Below are positions 54,045 to 63,734 of a stretch of 64,000 nt of DNA, piece after piece (the stretch's first letter is position 1; every line of letters begins with the position of its first letter). The stretch is from assembly GCA_947493145.1 (NCBI GenBank), contig CANLPZ010000001.1, positions 310,001 through 374,000 of the forward strand, read 5' to 3'. This stretch comes from an uncultured Paracoccaceae bacterium (GTDB lineage Bacteria > Pseudomonadota > Alphaproteobacteria > Rhodobacterales > Rhodobacteraceae). The translations under genes were made by a program, and so were the position numbers. A model generated the notes under the pieces. That model had not been told where the DNA came from. It did not search any database and was given only the letters and a program-made list of their open reading frames with translations.

Positions 54045-54833
54045 TTATTGTGAGCAAAGCCTGTTGATCGCGCGCTTGGTCATCACAGTCACCAAATGTC
54101 GGCGGTAATCTTCGGCCGCGTGAATATCAGATAAAATATCGACATCCCCCAAACCAACACCTTCCAAAGCGTCACTTTGAAACCGGTCGGCAAGTGCATT
54201 TTCGGCCTCTGCCCAACGAAACACACCGTTTTCCCCTGCCCCAGTTATAGCAACGCGAACATCCGTACCAAAGCGCGCAATAAAAACTCCAACAATGGCA
54301 AACCGCGAGGCAGGTTGAACAAACTTGGCATAGACGGCGCTGTCAGGGATTGGGAATTGAACCTCTGTGATCAATTCGCCCTCTTCCAGTGCCGTTTCAA
54401 ACAGACCTGTGAAAAAATCATCGGCCGCAATGCGTCGCGTGTTCGTCACAACCGTTGCCGCCGTTCCCAATACCGCCGCAGGATAACATGCCGCCGGATC
54501 ATTGTTTGCCAATGACCCGCCAATTGTCCCGCGATTTCGCACCGCTGGATCCCCAATCCCATCCGCCAGCTCCGCGAGGGCTGGGAAATCAGATTGCTGA
54601 GCGACATTTGCATGCGTTGTCATCGCCCCAATACAAAGCGCCCCATCATCACCACGACATATTCCGCGCAATTCAGCGACTTTGCTTAAACTCACTAATG
54701 CTTCTGGCATGGCAAGGCGCTGTTTCAACGTCGGAATTAACGTCTGACCACCCGCCAGAAACTGTTGATCTTCGCCAGCCTTTTCCACGGCGTCGTCCAC
54801 AGATGTGGGCAGAAAAATGTCAAATTCATACAT
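54045..54833 (-). CDS. FAD-binding medium subunit of a molybdenum hydroxylase (CoxM-like)
   Basis: A 262-residue FAD_binding_5 protein. The FAD-binding AGGQT motif is in FLAGGQTLIPTLKQRLA (near residue 32), and the second, TIGGS, in RNRGTIGGSLANND (near 108). The C-terminal CO dehydrogenase flavoprotein domain (about 165-260) follows. It would pass electrons from 2Fe-2S centres to FAD in a xanthine dehydrogenase/CO dehydrogenase-type complex. It starts 11 bases after the small-subunit gene. The molybdopterin large subunit is not adjacent. Confidence 0.9.
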   Translation of the reverse strand: MYEFDIFLPTSVDDAVEKAGEDQQFLAGGQTLIPTLKQRLAMPEALVSLSKVAELRGICRGDDGALCIGAMTTHANVAQQSDFPALAELADGIGDPAVRNRGTIGGSLANNDPAACYPAAVLGTAATVVTNTRRIAADDFFTGLFETALEEGELITEVQFPIPDSAVYAKFVQPASRFAIVGVFIARFGTDVRVAITGAGENGVFRWAEAENALADRFQSDALEGVGLGDVDILSDIHAAEDYRRHLVTVMTKRAINRLCSQ

Positions 54834-54844
54834 CGTTTCGCCCC

Positions 54845-55324
54845 CTATGCCGGCACAGTCGGATCTTGGCCGCTGGCGACGAGGATCGCGTTGATGATAT
54901 TGTGGTACCCCGTGCACCGACACAAGTTACCTTCCAAATGTGTGCGAATGTCGTGTTCGGTTGGTTTGGGGTTCTGTGCCAATAAATCTGCGGCCGACAT
55001 CACCATGCCAGGTGTGCAGAACCCACATTGCAAGGCGTGTTGATCTTTGAAGGCTTGCTGTAATGCCGATAGATTACCGTCTGCATCGGCCTCACCTTCG
55101 ATGGTTTGCACCTCTTGTCCAACCGCTTCGACGGCGAAAATTGCACAGGCTTTCACGGCTTTCCCGTCCATATGAACAACACAGGCGCCACATTGCGATG
55201 TGTCACAGCCGACATGTGTTCCGGTCATCTCTAAATCTTCTCGTAGGAAATCAACCAACAACCGATTGGCCGGCACCTCTGCCGCGCGTTCCTGTCCGTT
55301 GATCATCAATGAGATAAGCGGCAC
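54845..55324 (-). CDS. 2Fe-2S small subunit of a molybdenum hydroxylase (CoxS-like)
   Basis: A 159-residue protein with both expected cluster sites: the plant-ferredoxin type [10 protein letters not shown] near residues 40-50 and the helical type CGFCTPGM plus CRCTGYHNI near 100-140. Closely matches CoxS-type subunits in size and order. It starts with GTG at 55324 with GGGGA upstream. It is first of a two-gene unit with the CoxM-like gene and divergent from glutaryl-CoA dehydrogenase. Confidence 0.93.
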   Translation of the reverse strand: MPLISLMINGQERAAEVPANRLLVDFLREDLEMTGTHVGCDTSQCGACVVHMDGKAVKACAIFAVEAVGQEVQTIEGEADADGNLSALQQAFKDQHALQCGFCTPGMVMSAADLLAQNPKPTEHDIRTHLEGNLCRCTGYHNIINAILVASGQDPTVPA

Positions 55325-55490
55325 ACATATTCCCCAGTTTTGTTCCGTAACTCATTTTAACCACGAAGAACTGAATTTGAGAACCGCAAAAACCGGTGAC
55401 TTTCTATCGCTTTAGTCGACAGCGAATTCACAACGCTTGCACCGTGCTGCGATGAACGGTAGCGATTGTACCAGAATTGGAGGACCAACC

Positions 55491-56711
55491 ATGACAGACA
55501 CAGCGCGATTGAAGCCAAAGGACCAACCCGAACTTGGGACGTTTCAGTGGGATGATGCGCTGCGATTAGATACGCAGTTGAGCGAAGATGAACGTATGCT
55601 GCGCGATGCGGCACGCGAATTCGCGCAATCGGAATTGCAACCACGGGTGACAGAGGCCTACCGCGCAGAATCCGCCGACCCCGAAATTTTCAAACTCATG
55701 GGCGACGCTGGGCTTTTGGGCGTCACAGTTCCCGAAGATTTCGGAGGCCTTGGCGCGGGATACGTGACATATGGCTTGGTTGCGCGCGAAATTGAACGCG
55801 TCGACAGTGGTTACCGGTCCATGATGTCGGTCCAATCTTCGTTGGTTATGTACCCAATTTACGCCTACGGCAGTGACACCCAGCGCAAGAAATATTTACC
55901 CGGATTGGCCGCTGGATCGTTGATTGGGTGTTTCGGTCTAACAGAACCCGATGCAGGATCAGACCCATCCGGTATGAAAACGACCGCAAAGCAAACCGAC
56001 ACAGGTTATGTTTTGAATGGCTCCAAAATGTGGATTTCAAACGCACCGATCGCGGATGTGTTCGTTGTTTGGGCAAAATCTGATGCACATGGCGGCGCGA
56101 TCAGAGGTTTTGTTTTGGACAAGGGGACAACGGGCCTCTCCGCCCCGAAAATCGAGGGCAAACTGTCGCTTCGCGCCTCGGTCACGGGCGAGATTGTGAT
56201 GGACAATGTCGAAGTCGGCGAGGACGCGTTGTTACCGAATGTTCAAGGACTAAAAGGCCCCTTTGGATGTTTAAATCGTGCCCGTTACGGGATCGGTTGG
56301 GGGGTACTGGGGGCCGCTGAATTTTGCTGGCACGCAGCGCGACAATATGGGCTGGATCGCCATCAATTCAAACGCCCCTTGGCCCAGACACAATTGTTCC
56401 AGAAAAAGCTTGCGGATATGCAAACCGAAATCACACTTGGCCTTCAAAGCAGTCTTCAACTTGGTCGCCTAATGGATGACGCCAATGCGGCGCCCGAAAT
56501 GATTTCGATGTTGAAACGAAACAACTGCGGCAAAGCCTTGGATATTGCACGAATGGCACGGGATATGCACGGTGGAAATGGAATCGCCGATGAGTTCCAA
56601 GTCATGCGTCATATGGTGAATTTGGAAACAGTTAACACGTATGAAGGGACTCATGACATCCATGCGTTGATTTTGGGTCGCGCGCAAACTGGACTTCAGG
56701 CGTTTTTCTAA
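55491..56711 (+). CDS. gcdH: glutaryl-CoA dehydrogenase (acyl-CoA dehydrogenase family)
   Basis: A 406-residue FAD enzyme oxidising and decarboxylating glutaryl-CoA to crotonyl-CoA in lysine and tryptophan breakdown. The catalytic glutamate is in [31 protein letters not shown] and [20 protein letters not shown], plus [11 protein letters not shown], are the hallmarks of the glutaryl-CoA branch. ATG 55491 has GGAGG seven bases ahead; the extension to 55437 is rejected. No downstream partner of the pathway is adjacent. Confidence 0.93.
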   Translation: MTDTARLKPKDQPELGTFQWDDALRLDTQLSEDERMLRDAAREFAQSELQPRVTEAYRAESADPEIFKLMGDAGLLGVTVPEDFGGLGAGYVTYGLVAREIERVDSGYRSMMSVQSSLVMYPIYAYGSDTQRKKYLPGLAAGSLIGCFGLTEPDAGSDPSGMKTTAKQTDTGYVLNGSKMWISNAPIADVFVVWAKSDAHGGAIRGFVLDKGTTGLSAPKIEGKLSLRASVTGEIVMDNVEVGEDALLPNVQGLKGPFGCLNRARYGIGWGVLGAAEFCWHAARQYGLDRHQFKRPLAQTQLFQKKLADMQTEITLGLQSSLQLGRLMDDANAAPEMISMLKRNNCGKALDIARMARDMHGGNGIADEFQVMRHMVNLETVNTYEGTHDIHALILGRAQTGLQAFF

Positions 56712-56828
56712 GAAATATTAATAAAATTTCCCGAATGATGCCCTTTGGTGCGCAAAATTTCGCCCCATTGTGGCATGATGTATATGGCGTATAACCAGTG
56801 CTGTGACTTTAGGGGTGAATTGGTAGAG

Positions 56829-57776
56829 ATGAAAAACGCATCTGTGGACTTTAAGGCCGACCTGTCCGGATTGGCCGGCGACGAATGGCTCGACAAATTC
56901 GAAGATTTGGCCGAGGACTACGGCTATTTCGAACCGCTTGGTCGTGATCACTCTGCTGCGTTTATCGATGCTGGCACGACATTACTGGTTAGCTTTGATA
57001 CCCTCGAAAATGCAATGACCAACGGGCCCATGAATTTACCATTCGGGTTCGATTTTGTTGCGTCACACGGCTGGAGCCAACTAACCCTTTTGTCGCATGG
57101 TGACACATGGTTCCGTGATCCTTGGGTTTATCGTTTTTTCGATCGTTTGATCGACGACGATTTTTTCGAAGGATACGACCGTGTCGTTTTCTACGGTGCA
57201 AAAGCTGCGGGTTACGCTGCGGCGGCATTCAGCGTCGCGGCCCCCGGCAGCACTGTTGTCGCAATTGCGCCGCAAGCAACCCTGTCGCCTGATGTGACAG
57301 GCTGGGACAAACGTTTCAGAAAACACCGCCGTAAAGATTTCACAAGCCGGTTCGGATACGCCCCTGATATGGTCGAAGCCGCGGACCAAGTGTTTGTTGT
57401 CTATGACCCCCAAGAAAGATTGGACGCGATGCATGCGTCAATGTTCAACTGTTCGAATGTGACCAAATTCACGACACGCTTTTTGGGAAAGAAAATCGAA
57501 AGTGAACTTCGTGGCTACGGCATTATTCCACAAATGTTGGAAATGGCCGCAAACGACACATTGAATACAGAAAAATTTGCCACACTTTGGCGTGCCAGAC
57601 GTCGACGCCACGTTTACCTTCGTGGGCTTTTAAATTGGTGTGACTTCCAAGAGCGTGACCACTTGTCTGAAATGTTATGCCGAGTTGTTATTTCAGAAAA
57701 CGATAACCGCCCCTATTTCGAAAAACGATTGGAAGAGCTCACCCTCCCAAGGGTTGAAAATAAACAAAGTGCCTGA
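56829..57776 (+). CDS. uncharacterised Rhodobacteraceae-type protein, alpha/beta hydrolase-like core
   Basis: A 315-residue soluble protein that I cannot assign to a named function. The centre has RVVFYGAKAAGYAAAAFSVAAPGSTVVAIAPQA, a strand-turn-helix that looks like the nucleophile elbow of an alpha/beta hydrolase, but the usual G-x-S-x-G serine is replaced (GAKAAG), so classical hydrolase activity is doubtful. A basic region (DKRFRKHRRKDFTSRF) follows. The C-terminal third is helical with the basic RARRRRHVYLRG segment. The start is uncertain: ATG 56829 is chosen; ATGs at 56775 and 56778 are in frame. The stop codon lies inside a hairpin. Confidence 0.65.
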   Translation: MKNASVDFKADLSGLAGDEWLDKFEDLAEDYGYFEPLGRDHSAAFIDAGTTLLVSFDTLENAMTNGPMNLPFGFDFVASHGWSQLTLLSHGDTWFRDPWVYRFFDRLIDDDFFEGYDRVVFYGAKAAGYAAAAFSVAAPGSTVVAIAPQATLSPDVTGWDKRFRKHRRKDFTSRFGYAPDMVEAADQVFVVYDPQERLDAMHASMFNCSNVTKFTTRFLGKKIESELRGYGIIPQMLEMAANDTLNTEKFATLWRARRRRHVYLRGLLNWCDFQERDHLSEMLCRVVISENDNRPYFEKRLEELTLPRVENKQSA

Positions 57777-57799
57777 CCCCAAACTGGGGATCAGGCACT
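57768..57799 (+). terminator. stable hairpin containing the preceding stop codon
   Basis: AGTGCCTGACCCC (57768-57780) pairs with TGGGGATCAGGCACT (57785-57799) around an AAAC loop, with one internal bulge. No T-run follows directly. It may act as a terminator or a 3' stabiliser; the TGA stop (57774-57776) is in the left arm. Confidence 0.55.
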
Positions 57800-57836
57800 G
57801 TCCAATGGGGTTTCCCCTCAAAAATTTTGTTGTTCG

Positions 57837-58076
57837 TTAGACGTAAAGGATGTCGCAGAATACCAAACGAACGATATCTTCGCGGCGCACACCCATTTTC
57901 GCCAGTTCTTCGTCAGATTTGCGGTTCAGTTCTTCGATTTTTGCTGTTCGGGCAGATGCTTCCATTGATAGAACCATTGATTTGCCAACAAATGAAAAGA
58001 CTGAGCTAAAGAACGTTTTGATTGATTTGCCCGCAGTTGAAGCTGGGCCAGATTGGACGTCGGTTACGAATGCCAT
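57837..58076 (-). CDS. DUF1127 family small protein
   Basis: A 79-residue DUF1127 (YjiS-like) protein. The C-terminal motif EELNRKSDEELAKMGVRREDIVRLVF matches the family pattern (L-x-x-L-[SD]-D-x-x-L-x-D-[IM]-G-[IL]-x-R-x-[DE]-I). Short Rhodobacterales DUF1127 proteins bind RNA or act in phosphate and stress responses in other alphaproteobacteria; the role here is not shown. Its N-terminal part is Ser/Phe-rich. It has no operon partner. Confidence 0.82.
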   Translation of the reverse strand: MAFVTDVQSGPASTAGKSIKTFFSSVFSFVGKSMVLSMEASARTAKIEELNRKSDEELAKMGVRREDIVRLVFCDILYV

Positions 58077-58193
58077 GGTTAGTCTCCGTTATCGGGTTTC
58101 GGTTGTCTTAACCCAAAGCTAACCCTTCGCTGGCCGATCCAGTAGCCAGAGTTTGCGCAAAGCCGCGTTGCAACACGCGCATAGTTTCGTCAC

Positions 58194-58226
58194 AAAAAAA
58201 GGCGCCGTAAACAGGCGCCTTTTTTG
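58194..58226. terminator. bidirectional terminator
   Basis: GGCGCC (58201-58206) and GGCGCC (58214-58219) pair over a seven-base loop, with seven As on the left and seven Ts on the right. It ends the small membrane-protein gene (minus) and can act on plus-strand transcripts. Confidence 0.88.
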
Positions 58227-58242
58227 GGTGATTTCACCAGTA

Positions 58243-58554
58243 TTATTCGTCGTCTTCAACAACGATCGCGTCCTCAACGTCCTGTTTGCCGTCTTTAAAC
58301 ACCTGATAGGCTTTTTGCCCATACATACCGATCACTGCGAATAGGGTGAGCCAAACAGCACTGGTCGACGCGCCAATGATTGCGCACACAACAGCCGCCA
58401 AGAACAACAGAACCAATAGCGTAAAGATCGTGTAACCACCTTCGCCAACGATTTTGTCGACCATATCTATTTTGGCAGAAATTTCTTTGACGCGCGGTTC
58501 GGCAATCGGTGTTGCGTATCCAGCCGCGGCACCAAGAAGCATTGTGACAATCAT
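58243..58554 (-). CDS. small membrane protein of unknown function
   Basis: A 103-residue protein with a hydrophobic N-terminus (MIVTMLLGAAAGYATPIAEP), a short amphipathic stretch (ISAKIDMVDKIVGEGG), two adjacent spans (about 41-62 and 63-80) and an acidic tail (QDVEDAIVVEDDE). No family recognised. A terminator follows directly. It diverges from pyrC. Confidence 0.7.
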   Translation of the reverse strand: MIVTMLLGAAAGYATPIAEPRVKEISAKIDMVDKIVGEGGYTIFTLLVLLFLAAVVCAIIGASTSAVWLTLFAVIGMYGQKAYQVFKDGKQDVEDAIVVEDDE

Positions 58555-58696
58555 TTTAGTCCCCTCAGGAAAATTTACGTTACCCTAACATGCTAACCAA
58601 GCAGACGCAAAAAAAGGGGATCATTCGGCGATTTACATCATTTTTAAGCCTGAACTGGTCTAGCCTTGCTTTGACGTTCGCGTTACATCGGACACG

Positions 58697-59737
58697 ATGA
58701 CACAAACACTTACGCTTCGCCGCCCCGATGATTGGCATTTGCACTTGCGCGATGGTGCAATGCTAAAGGCCGTATTGCCCGAAACAGCCCGCCATTTTGA
58801 ACGCGCGATCATCATGCCGAATTTGGTACCACCAGTGGTAACCAGCACAGACGCTGCAGAATATCGGGCCCGAATTTTGGCGGCCTGCCCCCCGGAATTT
58901 GACTATTTCAAACCGCTCATGACGCTGTACCTGACAGAAGATACAGACCCAAATGACGTGGCCCACGCCGCTGAACTTGGTCTGATAAGCGCGGTTAAAC
59001 TTTATCCGGCAGGCGCAACGACCAATTCCTCGTCTGGCGTGCGCGACTTTGACAAGGTGCGCCCTGTTTTGGAAAAAATGGCCGAGGTCGGCGTCCCGTT
59101 ATGCTGTCATGGCGAAGTCACCGACCACGATATTGATATCTTTGACCGTGAGGCCGTATTTATTGATCGTGTTTTGACCCCGATCCGCGACGCAATTCCA
59201 GATTTGCGGGTGGTTATGGAACATGTCACCACGAAAAATGCCGTCGATTATGTACGCGAAAACCAAAACAATCTTGGCGCAACGATCACAACACACCATT
59301 TGATCATCAATCGAAACCATATGTTGGTTGGTGGGATCAAACCGCATTATTACTGCCTGCCTGTTGCAAAACGCGAAGAACATCGTTTGGCGTTGGTCGA
59401 AGCGGCCACATCTGGCGACGCACGGTTCTTCCTTGGCACGGACAGCGCCCCGCACACGGACCCAAACAAATTGCAATCTTGTGGATGCGCGGGTTGTTTC
59501 ACGGCAACAAATACAATGTCTTGTTTGGCAGAAGTCTTTGAAACTGCAGGAAAACTGGACAGGCTGGAAGCGTTCACATCGCTTAATGGTCCCGCATTTT
59601 ACGGGGTTGAACCGAATGAGGCGACAATCACCCTGACAAAGGGCAATCCAGTTCAATACCCAGAAAAATTGGCCACGGGCGAAGGACCGGTTACAATTTT
59701 TGATCCAGGTTTCCCACTGCATTGGCGTGTGTCTTGA
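58697..59737 (+). CDS. pyrC: dihydroorotase (class II)
   Basis: A 346-residue dihydroorotase closing the pyrimidine ring to dihydroorotate. The zinc site begins in [11 protein letters not shown] (HxH), the carboxylated lysine is in [12 protein letters not shown] (near 102), later metal histidines in CCHGEV and MEHVTTKN, and the catalytic aspartate in LGTDSAPHT. The length and class match the E. coli PyrC type. Its stop TGA overlaps the TTG start of the next gene (TTGA). First gene of a pyrC-P-loop-pyrE cluster. Confidence 0.95.
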   Translation: MTQTLTLRRPDDWHLHLRDGAMLKAVLPETARHFERAIIMPNLVPPVVTSTDAAEYRARILAACPPEFDYFKPLMTLYLTEDTDPNDVAHAAELGLISAVKLYPAGATTNSSSGVRDFDKVRPVLEKMAEVGVPLCCHGEVTDHDIDIFDREAVFIDRVLTPIRDAIPDLRVVMEHVTTKNAVDYVRENQNNLGATITTHHLIINRNHMLVGGIKPHYYCLPVAKREEHRLALVEAATSGDARFFLGTDSAPHTDPNKLQSCGCAGCFTATNTMSCLAEVFETAGKLDRLEAFTSLNGPAFYGVEPNEATITLTKGNPVQYPEKLATGEGPVTIFDPGFPLHWRVS

Positions 59738-60261
59738 ATGACGTATTGATCATTAACGGCCCCTGTGGCGTTGGGAAAACCACCGCCGCCTGTGCCGTTT
59801 CTGATTTCCTTTGCGCCGGTGATATTCCCAACCAACACATCGATTTCGACAGCCTTACACAACTGTTCCCCCGCCCCGATGGCGATCCGCATGGGCAAAT
59901 CGTTGGACTAAAAGCGCTTGCTGCCGCGATGAACGTGTATGACGACGATTTGATGCGGCCGCTTATTTTGCCAATGGTGATTGAAACGCCGGCGGAGTTA
60001 GACGCGGTCGCAACACAGCTAAACCGTCGTGTAATCCATTGTCGTCTGACGGCGCCCGCCACGGTACGTCATGCGCGACTTGCAAAACGCGAAACTGGCG
60101 AATGGCTTGACCGACTGAGCAAAAGATCGGATGAGCTGACGGGAGTTTTTGAACGGGCGAATCTGCCTGAACATGTCATAGACACAACTGACCTCACCCC
60201 GTCCGCGGTTGCGTCCAAACTTTTGGACGTAACAGGATGGCTTGACCAAAAGGACGCCTAA
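59734..60261 (+). CDS. P-loop NTPase (AAA/kinase-like) between pyrC and pyrE
   Basis: A 175-residue protein opening with a Walker A motif, [17 protein letters not shown], near residues 6-20. There is an acidic [10 protein letters not shown] resembling the substrate-binding region of small kinases and an adenylate-kinase-like basic segment [16 protein letters not shown] (lid-type). This is the pattern of small nucleotide or shikimate-kinase-like enzymes, but no specific activity can be assigned. The start is TTG 59734, overlapping the pyrC stop; TTG 59722 is an alternative, and no ATG is in frame. Its stop is immediately followed by pyrE. Confidence 0.7.
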   Translation: MNDVLIINGPCGVGKTTAACAVSDFLCAGDIPNQHIDFDSLTQLFPRPDGDPHGQIVGLKALAAAMNVYDDDLMRPLILPMVIETPAELDAVATQLNRRVIHCRLTAPATVRHARLAKRETGEWLDRLSKRSDELTGVFERANLPEHVIDTTDLTPSAVASKLLDVTGWLDQKDA

Positions 60262-60936
60262 ATGATCCCTACATCCTTTCCCGATAGTACAGAAATTGCC
60301 CGTCTTACCGCGCGGATGCTTTTGGAAATTAAGGCCGTCGATTTCAATTCCAAAGACCCTTTTACCTTGGCGTCAGGGCTGAAATCCCCCACGTATGTTG
60401 ATTGTCGCAAATTAATTAGCTTCCCGCGTATCCGCTCAACGTTGATGGATTTTCTAACTGTAACAGTGATGCGCGACGCAGGATTCGAAGCCTTCGACAA
60501 TGTCGCAGGCGGCGAAACCGCTGGCATCCCGTTTGGCGCAATGGTGGCCGAACGCTTGGCCCTGCCAATGACCTATGTGCGGAAAAAACCCAAAGGCTAC
60601 GGTCGCAATGCACGGATCGAGGGCGTCATGACCGAAGGTCAGCGCGTGCTGTTGGTCGAAGATTTGACAACCGACGGCGGATCAAAGCTGTCGTTTGTCG
60701 ATGCAATTCGTGAAACAGGTGCGGAATGTAACGACACGGCAGTGATATTCTACTACGGAATTTTCCCTGAAACAGAAAAAACCTTGGGCGACCACGGGGT
60801 TAAATTGCATTCCCTTTGCACATGGTGGGATGTGTTGGCCGAAGCCAAAGACCAAAAAGCCTTCGATGCCACGACTTTGGCCGAGGTTGAAACGTTTCTA
60901 AACGACCCACGGGGTTGGCAAGCGGCAAACAGCTAA
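60262..60936 (+). CDS. pyrE: orotate phosphoribosyltransferase
   Basis: A 224-residue PyrE adding ribose-5-phosphate from PRPP to orotate. The PRPP motif is [14 protein letters not shown] (near residue 130), preceded by the flexible loop lysines [11 protein letters not shown]-terminal [12 protein letters not shown] is typical. The ATG begins on the base after the upstream stop, so it is part of the pyrC operon. Confidence 0.95.
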   Translation: MIPTSFPDSTEIARLTARMLLEIKAVDFNSKDPFTLASGLKSPTYVDCRKLISFPRIRSTLMDFLTVTVMRDAGFEAFDNVAGGETAGIPFGAMVAERLALPMTYVRKKPKGYGRNARIEGVMTEGQRVLLVEDLTTDGGSKLSFVDAIRETGAECNDTAVIFYYGIFPETEKTLGDHGVKLHSLCTWWDVLAEAKDQKAFDATTLAEVETFLNDPRGWQAANS

Positions 60937-61133
60937 GTCGCTTAGATCGGCTTAGGGAATTTCCAAATTGCGCACTGGGCTGGCGGCCCAATGCCACCCT
61001 ATATTGCGGAATTCTTGGCGTTACCCACCATGTGTGGTAGACTTCCACTTATCCACAGAAACATACAATTTGTGCGCTCCGCATCGGATGCTTTAGACAT
61101 TTGCAGACGGGGATTCGGGACAAAGGTACAAAA

Positions 61134-62627
61134 ATGAACGAAATTGCACCGATCAATGGGGGACAGATCGAGGTCGCTGCGGCAGATACGATGCCGCACT
61201 CGATCGAGGCCGAACAACAGCTTCTTGGCGCGATCCTAACCAACAACGATTTGTATGATCGTGTTGCATCGATCATTACCGCAGACCATTTTTACGACCC
61301 CGTTCACGCAAAAATCTATGAAACGGCGCAGGCGCGTATTTCCAAAAACAACCTCGCCTCGCCCGTGACGCTGAAAGCGTTTTTAGAAGACGATCCAGGT
61401 TTGGCCGAATTGGGTGGCGCAGAATATTTGGTGCGCCTTGCAGGGGCTGCGATTTCTGGCTTCGCCGTTCGCGACTACGCTCAAATGATTTACGATCTCG
61501 CGATCCGACGCGAATTGATCGCACTGGGCCGAAATATTTCGACCAAAGCAGCGAAAGTCGAAGTCGACAGCGAACCATCGGAACAAATCGTCGAAGCCGA
61601 ACAACAGCTTTATGCCTTGGCCGAAGCAGGCCAAACCGAAAGCGGATTTACATCATTTCTAAAAGCCGCAACCGAAGCCGTGCAATCGGCCAACGCGGCT
61701 TATCAACGTGATGGGCAATTGTCGGGCATTTCCACAGGGTTACGCGATTTGGACAAAAAACTTGGTGGGCTTCATCCATCAGATTTGTTGATCCTTGCTG
61801 GGCGTCCGTCGATGGGGAAAACGTCGCTTGCAACCAACATCGCATTTAACGTCGCCAAAGCGTATAAAAAGGGCAAACTGACCGATGGAACCGAAGGCGC
61901 CGTAAATGGTGGCGTTGTCGGGTTCTATTCCTTGGAAATGAGCGCCGAACAGCTGGCTGCGCGTATTCTGTCAGAAGCGTCAGAGGTTCCCTCAGAACAA
62001 ATTCGTCGTGGTGACATGACCGAGGAAGAATTCCGTCGATTTGTCGAAGCGGCCAAACGACTGGAATCCTGCCCGCTTTATATTGATGACACCCCTGCTC
62101 TGCCGATCTCACAACTTGCGGCGCGTGCACGTCGTTTGAAACGCACCCATGGGTTGGACGTTTTGATGGTCGACTATTTGCAGTTGGTGCGCGGCACAGG
62201 CCGGTCCGAAAGCCGCGTGAACGAAATTTCAGAAATCACGATGGGGTTAAAGGCGATCGCGAAGGAATTGAACATCCCCGTAATCGCCCTTTCCCAGTTG
62301 TCACGTCAGGTCGAAAGCCGCGACGATAAACGCCCACAGCTGTCCGATCTTCGGGAATCGGGTTCGATTGAGCAAGACGCCGACGTCGTGATGTTCGTGT
62401 ATCGTGCCGAATATTACAAAGAACGTGAAAAACCTGCCGATCATGAACTGGACAAAATGGCCGCTTGGCAGGAAGAAATGTCACAGCTTCACGGCAAGGC
62501 CGATGTGATCATCGGCAAACAACGTCACGGTCCAATTGGCGATGTTCCTCTCTCCTTCGAAGGCAAATTTACACGCTTTGGCGATCTGGCGCAGCCGTGG
62601 CAGCAGCCGCCTGAGAATGGGTTCTAA
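61134..62627 (+). CDS. dnaB: replicative DNA helicase
   Basis: A 497-residue DnaB hexameric helicase. The N-terminal primase-interaction domain (about 18-125) opens MPHSIEAEQQLLGAIL, followed by a linker and the RecA-like domain with Walker A in LAGRPSMGKTSLA (near 230), Walker B in VLMVDYLQLVRG and the arginine-finger region KQRHGPIGDV. The ATG 61134 is 8 bases after AAAGG. It is transcribed ahead of alr. Confidence 0.96.
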   Translation: MNEIAPINGGQIEVAAADTMPHSIEAEQQLLGAILTNNDLYDRVASIITADHFYDPVHAKIYETAQARISKNNLASPVTLKAFLEDDPGLAELGGAEYLVRLAGAAISGFAVRDYAQMIYDLAIRRELIALGRNISTKAAKVEVDSEPSEQIVEAEQQLYALAEAGQTESGFTSFLKAATEAVQSANAAYQRDGQLSGISTGLRDLDKKLGGLHPSDLLILAGRPSMGKTSLATNIAFNVAKAYKKGKLTDGTEGAVNGGVVGFYSLEMSAEQLAARILSEASEVPSEQIRRGDMTEEEFRRFVEAAKRLESCPLYIDDTPALPISQLAARARRLKRTHGLDVLMVDYLQLVRGTGRSESRVNEISEITMGLKAIAKELNIPVIALSQLSRQVESRDDKRPQLSDLRESGSIEQDADVVMFVYRAEYYKEREKPADHELDKMAAWQEEMSQLHGKADVIIGKQRHGPIGDVPLSFEGKFTRFGDLAQPWQQPPENGF

Positions 62628-62696
62628 CCCGCTGAAATTTCTAACAACGCAACGCAGGGGCTTGACCCCAGCCATAGGCCTGTCAAAAGACCGCTC

Positions 62697-63734
62697 ATGT
62701 CTACTGCTCATTTAACGATTGATTTGGACGCTATCGTCGCCAACTGGCGGAGTTTGGATAGCGCAACCGACTGTGAAACTGCCGCCGTTGTCAAAGCGGA
62801 CGGATATGGCTTGGGCGCGGTTCGCGTGGCCAAAGCCTTGGCCAAAGCCGGCGCGCGCCGTTTTTTCGTCGCTGCCGCCGAAGAAGGCGCACAGTTGCGC
62901 GAGGCCTTGGGACACGGTCCCGAAATTAACATACTCAGCGGCCACATGAGTGGCGACACGGATATGATCGGTGATTTGAACCTCACACCGATGCTAAATT
63001 CCGTCGATCAGCTCACGCGCCACGTCGAGGCGCTTCCAAACACACGGTTTGGTATTCAAATCGATACAGGTATGAACCGGCTTGGCATGGAACCATCCGA
63101 ATGGGCCGCAATTGCGCCAATCGCCGTGCGCCAGCGCCCGACGTTGATCATGTCGCATTTGGCCTGCGCTGACGAGCCGAACCATTCAGCCAACCAAGAA
63201 CAGCTAAAGGTATTTAAAGAGATTACCGAAGGGCTTGGCATCCGACGCTCACTTGCTGCGACCGGTGGAATTTTGCTTGGAAAAGAATACCATTTTGACC
63301 TCACCCGACCTGGCGTTGGGCTGTATGGTGGTGATCCATTTGGCAATGCCAAACCAGTTGTCCAACTTGACCTACCGGTCGTGCAAATTCGCGATGTCGC
63401 CGTGGGTGAAAGCGTCGGTTATGGGTATTCATGGACGGCTGAGGAACCAAGCCGCATCGCAACCGTCGCCGCCGGATACGCGGATGGGTTGATCCGTGCC
63501 ATGTCTGGAAACACACGTCTTTTCCACGAAGACATCGCCTGCCCGATTGTCGGGCGGGTCTCAATGGACCTGATCACTGTCGATGTAACCCATATCAAAG
63601 GCAACCCGCGTTACCTGACCATATTAAACGACCAACAATCGGTCGATGATTTGGCTGCAGACGCCGGCACCATCGGGTATGAAATTCTAACCTCCTTGGG
63701 CGCGCGGTATAGCCGCCGGTATATGGGGTTATGA
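62697..63734 (+). CDS. alr: alanine racemase
   Basis: A 345-residue PLP enzyme making D-alanine for the cell wall. The PLP lysine is in [15 protein letters not shown] (near 34) and the catalytic tyrosine in [14 protein letters not shown] (near 243). [11 protein letters not shown] and [14 protein letters not shown] are intact. ATG 62697 is 69 bases after dnaB. The stop overlaps the MlaE-type permease start by four bases. Confidence 0.95.
   Translation: MSTAHLTIDLDAIVANWRSLDSATDCETAAVVKADGYGLGAVRVAKALAKAGARRFFVAAAEEGAQLREALGHGPEINILSGHMSGDTDMIGDLNLTPMLNSVDQLTRHVEALPNTRFGIQIDTGMNRLGMEPSEWAAIAPIAVRQRPTLIMSHLACADEPNHSANQEQLKVFKEITEGLGIRRSLAATGGILLGKEYHFDLTRPGVGLYGGDPFGNAKPVVQLDLPVVQIRDVAVGESVGYGYSWTAEEPSRIATVAAGYADGLIRAMSGNTRLFHEDIACPIVGRVSMDLITVDVTHIKGNPRYLTILNDQQSVDDLAADAGTIGYEILTSLGARYSRRYMGL

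Noticed and set aside
54045..55324. Aerobic CO dehydrogenase
   Set aside because: The catalytic large subunit and accessory genes are absent here, and subunit similarity alone does not show CO oxidation.
56829..57776. PAPS reductase assignment for this protein
   Set aside because: No PP-loop or cysteine pairs are present; the real APS reductase is at 49477-50229.
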